NCBI RefSeq assembly: GCF_019145195.1
Contig: NZ_JAHSTW010000006.1
Coordinates: forward strand, 1-64,000
Direction: 5' to 3'
Source of the DNA: Pseudomonas siliginis
GTDB taxonomy: Bacteria > Pseudomonadota > Gammaproteobacteria > Pseudomonadales > Pseudomonadaceae
DNA: 64,000 bases
Shown: piece after piece, positions 58,735-64,000 of the stretch
How the letters are laid out: every line of letters begins with the position of its first letter
How positions within the stretch are numbered: the first letter of the stretch is position 1
Translations under genes and position numbers: made by a program
The notes under the pieces: model-generated
Seen by the model: the letters and a program-made list of their open reading frames with translations, nothing else
The model's database searches: none
Told to the model about the DNA's origin: nothing

Positions 58735-59465
58735 GGTTTCCACCGCCGCCAGAGGATCACCGGCCAACGCAGCAACATGCCGAAGAACAGCCGCGTGTGC
58801 ATGCTGGAAATCAGCGCGTTGTCGTGGAACAGGCGAAAGTGCGACACGCCGTCCAGCGGGTAATGCACGCTGGTCTGCAGCCAGCGCATCGGCTGATTGC
58901 GCCAGGCCAGCCGCACGAGAATGTCCGAGTCGAAATCCATGCGTTTGCCGACTTTGGCCGAGTCGATCACGGCCAGAGTTGGCGCCAGCGGGTAGACGCG
59001 GAAGCCGCACATCGAATCGCGAATCTGCAACGACAGGGTGTTGATCCAGACCATCACGTGGGTCAGGTAGCGCGCGTACAAACGCCCTTTCGGCACGCTC
59101 TCGTCGAACAGCGGATAGCCGCAGATCATCGCCTCGGGATGGCCGCGGGATTCGCCGACGAAGCGCGCGACGTCGTGCAAATCGTGCTGGCCGTCGGCAT
59201 CGACCTGCAAAGCATGGCTGTAGCCCAGACGCGAGGCCTCACGCAGACCGGTCATCACCGCGCCGCCCTTGCCCTGATTGGCCGTCAGGCGCACCAGGAA
59301 AACCCTGTCGCGCTCGGCCAGGGCGTCGAGCACCCGCGCGCAGGACGGCTCGCTGGCATCGTCCACCAGAATGCACGGCAGACCTTGTGCGAGCAGGGCA
59401 TCGACCACGGTGGTGATCGCGGTTTCGTGGTTGTACACCGGGATTACGGCGCAGGGGTTATGCAT
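58731..59465 (-). CDS. Family 2 glycosyltransferase of the aryl polyene cluster
   Basis: 244 residues, GT-A fold, starting [17 protein letters not shown]. The nucleotide-sugar motif LVDDAS and the DXD-type HALQVDADGQHD (about 95-105) are present. The C-terminus is hydrophobic and basic (FFGMLLRWPVILWRRWKP), suggesting membrane contact. It probably glycosylates the lipid carrying the polyene. It overlaps the ligase-dehydratase gene by 8 nt and the acyltransferase gene by 4 nt. Confidence 0.86.
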   Translation of the reverse strand: MHNPCAVIPVYNHETAITTVVDALLAQGLPCILVDDASEPSCARVLDALAERDRVFLVRLTANQGKGGAVMTGLREASRLGYSHALQVDADGQHDLHDVARFVGESRGHPEAMICGYPLFDESVPKGRLYARYLTHVMVWINTLSLQIRDSMCGFRVYPLAPTLAVIDSAKVGKRMDFDSDILVRLAWRNQPMRWLQTSVHYPLDGVSHFRLFHDNALISSMHTRLFFGMLLRWPVILWRRWKP

Positions 59466-61137
59466 GGGCAGGCCCCAGGAGAATGCGTCCGCTGGAACAC
59501 GTCGCCGTGTCATTGCGATAAGCAAAATACAACTTGCCGCGCTCGGCATCGAAACGCAGATGCAGCTGGATTTCATCACCCGGGCGCACCAGTTGCTGGA
59601 ATTTCAGCACTTCCATTCCGGCAACCGCGCCGTCCAGATTCAGCAACTGCCGACCCAGATTCAGCGCCCATTCCACCTGCACCACACCGGGCAACACCGG
59701 TGCCTTGGGAAAGTGTCCGCTGAAGTAGGCCAAATCCGGCGGCACGCTGAGTTGCAGGCTCCATTCGCCGGCGCTTGCGCTCTGCTCCAGCACTTCGGGG
59801 GCTTTCGGCCGTGCGGCCAGCAGCAGCGCTTCGACGTCGGCTTGCGCCAGTTTGCCCTGGCTGTTCAACGGCATTTGCCGCAGCAGGCGCCAGCGTCGGG
59901 GCAGGGCGAGGGCTTCGCAATGTTGGCTCAGATGTTTGCGCAGGGTCTCGGTCAGACCACGGCGGCCGTGCTCGCGCAGGGCGAACAGGCCCGATTCGCT
60001 GAGCACCAGCAGCGCACCGAGCGAAGCGCGGTTTTCCTGAACCACACCGAGGCGCGCCTCGGCGACCCAGTCATGGGCTGCCAAGGCCTGCTCAAGCATC
60101 GGCAGCGAGATGCGTTTTTCTTCCAGTTTGACGATGCGGTCCAGACGCCCCAGCAGCTCGAAGCGACCATCGGCGGCGATGCGCGCGGCGTCGGCGCTGT
60201 GTTCGACATGGCCGGCAGGCAGATAAGGCGAAGAAATAAGCAGGGCGCCGTCGCTGTCCTGGCTCAGTTCGACGCCAGCAAACGGTTGCCACAACGACTC
60301 GCCCTGACGCCAGGCAATGCCGCCGGTTTCCGAGCTGCCGAGGATTTCCGTCGGCCATTGCTGTAAGCGCTGGTGCAGGCTTTGCGCCGCTTCCGGCGGC
60401 AACGCGCCCCCGGAGGAAAACACCCGGCGCACCGCGCTCATGGCCGGCCAGTCGAGGTTGTCGCCCATGCGCTTGAGCAGCGCCGGGCTGGCGACCCAGG
60501 CGAAGGCCGGGTATTCGCGGCTGGCGCGCTGCAAGTCTTCGGAGAACGCCAGTTGCCGGCGCACGAACGGGCGCCCGGCGCACAATGGCCACAACACACG
60601 AAACAGCAGGCCATAGATGTGTTGCGTGGCGACACTGCCGATGATGCAGGCTTCGCCGAGGTCTGCGCCCCACAACAGCTCCAGCGCTTCGACCTCGTTG
60701 GCCAATTGGCGCAGGGTCTTGTCGATGCGCTTGGGTTCGCCGCTGGAACCGGAAGTGCACAGGCTCAGGCGGCATTGATCGAGATCCAGTTGTGCACCGG
60801 CCAGGCCGGGCTGAGTGAATTCGTCCAACTGTGCATCGCCCGGCTGATCGGTCAGCCATAGATCGACTTCCTGCGACCAGCGCTGACGCGTCTGCGCTTG
60901 CAGATCCGCCGGCAGCAACACGCTGACGCCGGCACGCCACGCGCCAAGCAGGGCGATGGCGAGGTCGGCGGCATCTTCCAGATGCACGGCCAGCCTTTTC
61001 ACGCCTCGGCTTTGCAGACCCGCGGCGACGCTCAAGGCCTGCGCTCGCAGTTGCGTGTGATCGAGTGCCGGCGCCTGGCAGATCGCCCGTGCCGGCAGTG
61101 CCTTGAGCAAAAGCTGCTCAAGTTTTATCCAATTCAT
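59458..61137 (-). CDS. Acyl-ACP ligase fused to a FabA/FabZ-like dehydratase (ApeH-ApeI fusion)
   Basis: 559 residues in two domains. Residues 1 to about 450 are an AMP-forming ligase (P-loop [12 protein letters not shown], adenine region [28 protein letters not shown]-terminal [14 protein letters not shown]). It would activate the aryl acid and load it on an acyl carrier protein. Residues from about 465 form a hot-dog dehydratase with the active-site His and Glu in [21 protein letters not shown]. The fusion joins starter loading and dehydration. The ATG at 61137 overlaps the preceding stop by 4 nt. Confidence 0.87.
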   Translation of the reverse strand: MNWIKLEQLLLKALPARAICQAPALDHTQLRAQALSVAAGLQSRGVKRLAVHLEDAADLAIALLGAWRAGVSVLLPADLQAQTRQRWSQEVDLWLTDQPGDAQLDEFTQPGLAGAQLDLDQCRLSLCTSGSSGEPKRIDKTLRQLANEVEALELLWGADLGEACIIGSVATQHIYGLLFRVLWPLCAGRPFVRRQLAFSEDLQRASREYPAFAWVASPALLKRMGDNLDWPAMSAVRRVFSSGGALPPEAAQSLHQRLQQWPTEILGSSETGGIAWRQGESLWQPFAGVELSQDSDGALLISSPYLPAGHVEHSADAARIAADGRFELLGRLDRIVKLEEKRISLPMLEQALAAHDWVAEARLGVVQENRASLGALLVLSESGLFALREHGRRGLTETLRKHLSQHCEALALPRRWRLLRQMPLNSQGKLAQADVEALLLAARPKAPEVLEQSASAGEWSLQLSVPPDLAYFSGHFPKAPVLPGVVQVEWALNLGRQLLNLDGAVAGMEVLKFQQLVRPGDEIQLHLRFDAERGKLYFAYRNDTATCSSGRILLGPAHA

Positions 61138-61679
61138 GTACGGCCTCTTACCCGTTGTCGTATCAGCCATTCAATGGCAAACATCAGGCCAATCAATCCA
61201 TAGGAGATCAGGCCGGTGTACAACATCCACCAATCCAGCGGCGCCCACAGGGTGAGGAGGGCGGCGCACAAACCGTTGCAGAAGAAAAACACGCTCCAGG
61301 CCAGCGTGACCTTGCGCGTGTAGCGAATGGCAACCTGCGGCAGCTCCGGCTCGCGCAAGCGCGCCAGACGCTCGACCATCGGCGGGCCGAATTTCAGGCT
61401 GGCGCCGAACAGCACCAGCATGAATGCGCTGATCAGCACCGGGTACCAGCGCAGCAGCTGCGGGCTGTCGAACACCGCCAGCAGCAGGCAGAACACCATC
61501 GCCACGCACGCCATCCACAGGCTGCCGGGCTTGCGTTCGCCGGTCAGGGCGCGCGCCAGCCACAGGCTGCCCAGCAGCAGTGCAAATTGCCACGGGGCGA
61601 AATGCTCCATGCCGAAATACACCGCAAAGGGGTACAGCAGACCGGCCAGCAGCAGGCCCAGGCCGATCAGTCGGCTCAT
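61134..61679 (-). CDS. apeG: COG4648-like integral membrane protein (ApeG-like)
   Basis: 181 residues with five or six hydrophobic segments (MSRLIGLGLLLAGLLYPFAVYF at the start). The family is found almost only in aryl polyene and related clusters and its job is unknown. It may hold the lipid substrate or the enzyme complex at the inner membrane. It overlaps the second ACP gene and the ligase gene by 4 nt each. Confidence 0.78.
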   Translation of the reverse strand: MSRLIGLGLLLAGLLYPFAVYFGMEHFAPWQFALLLGSLWLARALTGERKPGSLWMACVAMVFCLLLAVFDSPQLLRWYPVLISAFMLVLFGASLKFGPPMVERLARLREPELPQVAIRYTRKVTLAWSVFFFCNGLCAALLTLWAPLDWWMLYTGLISYGLIGLMFAIEWLIRQRVRGRT

Positions 61680-61930
61680 GCGGCCGGTTGAACCAGACGG
61701 AACACCGCCTCGACCACGTCACCGACGGTGCGCACCGATTTGAACTCTTCGGCGGCGATTTTCTTGCCGGTCTGGCGTTTGATGTGATCGATCAGGTCAA
61801 CCGCATCGATGCTGTCGATTTCCAGATCCTGATACAGATTGGCGTCCATGCTTACGCGGGCCGGATCCAGCTCGAACAGCTCGACCAGGGCATCGCGCAG
61901 GGTGTTGAAGATATCGTCACGAGTTTGCAT
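61676..61930 (-). CDS. apeF: Acyl carrier protein (second of the cluster)
   Basis: 84 residues with the phosphopantetheine site Ser 40 in LEIDSIDAVDLI. The acidic helix II is typical. Two ACPs in tandem are characteristic of APE clusters, where one carries the growing chain and the other is thought to serve initiation. Which is which cannot be told here. It starts 9 nt after the first ACP gene. Confidence 0.92.
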   Translation of the reverse strand: MQTRDDIFNTLRDALVELFELDPARVSMDANLYQDLEIDSIDAVDLIDHIKRQTGKKIAAEEFKSVRTVGDVVEAVFRLVQPAA

Positions 61931-61939
61931 GGTCCGGTC

Positions 61940-62215
61940 TCAAGCTGCCTGTTTTGCCGTGACGAATGCCGCAAGGCTGGCCACGTTGGTGAAATGGTTG
62001 CGGGTGTCTTTGGCATCGGCGTCGATCTTGATGCCGTATTTTTTCTGGATCGCCAGGCCCAGTTCGAGCGCGTCCACGGAGTCCAGGCCGAGGCCTTCGC
62101 CGAACAATGTCTGCTCGTCGCCGATGTCCTCGGGGCTGATGTCTTCGAGGCCCAAGGCGTCGATGATCAGCAGTTTGATGTCACGCATCAGGCTAGCGGT
62201 GTTCTGATCGCTCAT
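61940..62215 (-). CDS. apeE: Acyl carrier protein (first of the cluster)
   Basis: 91 residues from the ATG at 62215 (MSDQNTASLMRDIKLLIIDALGLEDISPEDI). The phosphopantetheine site Ser 46 is in GLGLDSVDALEL. AAGGAG lies 10 nt upstream. The ATG is inside the end of the acyltransferase gene (23-nt overlap). A longer frame from 62245 is possible but less ACP-like. Confidence 0.92.
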   Translation of the reverse strand: MSDQNTASLMRDIKLLIIDALGLEDISPEDIGDEQTLFGEGLGLDSVDALELGLAIQKKYGIKIDADAKDTRNHFTNVASLAAFVTAKQAA

Positions 62216-63005
62216 CTGCGGCGAGCTCCTTAATGAAATAGTCATGCAAATAATCGTTGAGCTTGCGCGAGGCCTGCGGTGCGGGGCCTTGCGCGGCGAA
62301 GGTCTGTGGGTCTATATCGGCCCCCACGCGAAAACTGAAGTGCACGCGGCGATGGGGGATGCGATACCACGGCTCGGCTTTGGTCAGGGTGGTCGGGCTG
62401 ACCTTGATGATCACCGGGGTAACGATTTTCGCACCGCGCAGGGCAATTGCCGCCGCCCCCCGATGAAAGGCCGGCGCCTGCCCCGGCTGGGTGCGCGTAC
62501 CTTCGGGGAAAATGATCAGGGTCTGGCCGTCCTGCAATGACTGCGCGGCGGCGTCGAGCATGTCCATGCTGCCGTCGTTGCTGATGTACTCGGTGCGGCG
62601 CAGCGGGCCACGGGTGAACGGGTTTTCCCAGAGGGTTTTTTTCACCACGCAATTGGCGTGGCGCACCAGACCGATGAGAAATACCACATCGATCAGCGAC
62701 GGGTGGTTGGCAATGATCATCTGCCCCGGTCGACCGAGGCGCTCGGCACCCTCGATGTTGTAAGTGAGCACGCCGGTGCGGGCCATGAATCGCACGAAAA
62801 ACCAGAACAAGCGACTGACCGTACGCCGCGCGCGCAGGCGATGGACCCGCGCGTCACCGGGCAGGCAGGCGAGCAGCGGAAATACCAGCAGGCGCAGACA
62901 CAGCCCGCCGAGCCCGAACAAGGCGAAGCTCGCAGCAGTGGCCAGCAGGCGCCAGTAGTAGGCGTCGCGGTGTTTGGCGGTCACGGGTTGCGATGCCAGG
63001 TCCAT
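62193..63005 (-). CDS. apeD: 1-Acylglycerol-3-phosphate acyltransferase-like protein (ApeD-like)
   Basis: 270-residue PlsC-family acyltransferase. The catalytic HX4D is NHPSLIDVVFL and the substrate motif is FPEGTRTQPGQ. An N-terminal membrane helix (about 20-45) anchors it. It probably acylates the lipid that anchors the polyene. The ATG at 63005 is chosen; a GTG at 63020 is also possible. Both lie inside the end of the first gene, so translation is coupled. Confidence 0.87.
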   Translation of the reverse strand: MDLASQPVTAKHRDAYYWRLLATAASFALFGLGGLCLRLLVFPLLACLPGDARVHRLRARRTVSRLFWFFVRFMARTGVLTYNIEGAERLGRPGQMIIANHPSLIDVVFLIGLVRHANCVVKKTLWENPFTRGPLRRTEYISNDGSMDMLDAAAQSLQDGQTLIIFPEGTRTQPGQAPAFHRGAAAIALRGAKIVTPVIIKVSPTTLTKAEPWYRIPHRRVHFSFRVGADIDPQTFAAQGPAPQASRKLNDYLHDYFIKELAADERSEHR

Positions 63006-63706
63006 ACACGATTTTTCCACGCATGTTGGCAGTCAGGTTGCTGGCCGAGCAGGGTTCGCAGCAGGTTGAGCGCGTGCGGCCAGTGCGCCTTGGACCGGGT
63101 TTCGGTGCTGCTGTTCAGGGTCAGCCGCCAGTCGGTACCGGGCGTGAGCAATAAACCCAGCGCGTAAGGGAACGGCACGTCATCGACCCACTGCGAGTAG
63201 GCCTCGGGCGGTTGCTCTTCGGTGATCACCAGCAGCACGGCCGGGGCGCCTTCATCAAGCAATGCGGCCGCTTCGAGCATGCCATGTTCCAGGCCATCGC
63301 CAGCGGCGGCGAGGGCGGTCATTTCGCTGGTTTCACCGCGCATGATCGACCACAAACCGATGATCGCGTTGTGCACCGACAGGCTGAATTGGGTCGGCGA
63401 CAGGAGCTGTTCGGTGGCCAGATCGCGGAGGATTTCAAATGTGCGTGGGGTTTCGCCGTGCCGCGAGACGAACACCAGCGGCAGGTTGTCCCGGCCGTCG
63501 GCCAGCGGCCAGCCAACGCTGAAGGCCATCCGCGCCAGGCGGCTGAGGCGGCGGCGTTGCATGGCCGGCAGAAACGACACATCGGGCGCGGCATCACTGC
63601 TCTGCAGCACGACCGGTTGTCGGCTCCAGGCCTGCCAGGCGTCCACGCTGTCGAGCCCCGGGGCCCACGCGCGCCATTGGGCGATGTTGAAGTTGATCAC
63701 GGACAT
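62981..63706 (-). CDS. apeC: Beta-ketoacyl synthase-like chain-length factor (ApeC-like)
   Basis: 241 residues, first gene of the aryl polyene operon. It is a short KS-like protein (INFNIAQWRAWAPGLDSVDAW, FVSRHGETPRTFEILRDL, SPTQFSLSVHNAIIGLWSI) in which the KS Cys region is replaced by SPTQFSLSVHNAI without the active Cys. This pattern belongs to the Ketoacyl-synt_2 type that acts as the chain-length factor of the ApeO ketosynthase. The promoter and dyad lie 90-150 nt upstream. Confidence 0.85.
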   Translation of the reverse strand: MSVINFNIAQWRAWAPGLDSVDAWQAWSRQPVVLQSSDAAPDVSFLPAMQRRRLSRLARMAFSVGWPLADGRDNLPLVFVSRHGETPRTFEILRDLATEQLLSPTQFSLSVHNAIIGLWSIMRGETSEMTALAAAGDGLEHGMLEAAALLDEGAPAVLLVITEEQPPEAYSQWVDDVPFPYALGLLLTPGTDWRLTLNSSTETRSKAHWPHALNLLRTLLGQQPDCQHAWKNRVWTWHRNP

Positions 63707-63794
63707 TCATCCCGCCCCTGCGGGCTTTCGTTGACGCGTTGAGTCGCCAGCGCCGCAGCAGGCTTGGCTTGGCGCAGGGCGCCGGGTGGCGCGC

Positions 63795-63823
63795 ATTATC
63801 CCGGTGCGACGGGTGTGTAGCAA
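63795..63823 (-). promoter_or_regulatory. Candidate sigma70 promoter of the aryl polyene operon
   Basis: On the minus strand TTGCTA (complement of 63818-63823), a 17-nt spacer and GATAAT (complement of 63795-63800) lie about 90 nt upstream of the first gene. The weak -35 would suit an activator bound just upstream. Confidence 0.5.
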
Positions 63824-63828
63824 ATGTT

Positions 63829-63857
63829 GGTTACATTTTGCCCAACAAAATGTACCG
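63829..63857. promoter_or_regulatory. Dyad operator candidate upstream of the aryl polyene promoter
   Basis: TACATTTTG (63832-63840), CCCAA, CAAAATGTA (63846-63854): a perfect 9-bp dyad with outer GG/CC bases. It ends about 8 nt upstream of the -35 on the minus strand, the position of an activator site. The binding regulator is not in this window. Confidence 0.55.
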
Positions 63858-64000
63858 AGCGGTTCGCTGCATGGCTATCACTTGGCCATTATCCAGATTT
63901 GACGCGGCGTGTCTGTCAGGTGTCTCTGCGATGGCTGGCGGTTTTTTCCATGCCTGGGCGTCGGTTTTTACACCTGACTGCGTAGTCCATGTCCGTGAAG

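Overview
The window reads as a chromosomal segment of a Pseudomonas of the fluorescens group. Supporting signs are high-GC coding with G/C-rich third positions, the mcl-PHA cluster phaC1-Z-C2-D facing phaI-F, the pilMNOPQ-aroK-aroB-damX-gltBD block, and many copies of the REP core GTGGGAGCGAGCCTGCTCGC. No tRNA, rRNA, CRISPR array, insertion sequence or prophage gene was recognised.

Layout. 1-5083 (minus): the tatABC translocase genes (tatC cut by the window edge), hisI-hisE, and the ubiquinone set ubiE-ubiJ-ubiB. 5238-12506: polyhydroxyalkanoate (PHA) functions, with a small PHA-system protein and phasins phaI and phaF on plus, converging on phaD, phaC2, phaZ and phaC1 on minus. 12764-20334 (minus): DUF971 protein, hslU, hslV, a SPOR protein, argS and priA. 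20619-23117 (plus): rpmE, a secreted nuclease and a short malic enzyme. mrcA (minus) diverges from pilMNOPQ, aroK, aroB, damX, gltB, gltD and hemE (plus, 25910-41983). Next come an MFS transporter and a divergent LysR regulator.

The most notable region is 45130-63706, all minus strand: about twenty tightly overlapping genes with the gene order of an aryl polyene (APE; xanthomonadin/flexirubin-like) pathway. It runs chain-length factor, acyltransferase, two acyl carrier proteins, membrane protein, ligase-dehydratase fusion, glycosyltransferase, second acyltransferase, aromatic amino acid ammonia-lyase, thioesterase, LolA-like protein, MMPL exporter, antiporter-like protein, flavin halogenase-like protein, methyltransferase, DUF3261 lipoprotein, ketosynthase, dehydratase, ketoreductase, ketosynthase. 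The expected logic is that the lyase makes an arylacrylate starter, the ligase loads it on an acyl carrier protein, the ketosynthase/reductase/dehydratase set extends it without enoyl reduction to a conjugated polyene, tailoring enzymes halogenate and methylate it, acyl- and glycosyltransferases place it on a lipid, and the exporter with LolA-like and lipoprotein partners moves it to the outer membrane. A dyad and a sigma70-like promoter lie upstream (63795-63857), and a terminator lies at 45088-45115.

Non-coding structure is rich: eight REP doublets of one family (one inside the apeN-like lipoprotein reading frame), two doublets of a second family, three AGCTTG-type hairpins, and a 263-nt element at 34223-34485 that can fold as a three-way junction. 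Starts were chosen by eye from Shine-Dalgarno sequences, overlaps and family N-termini; no database search was possible.
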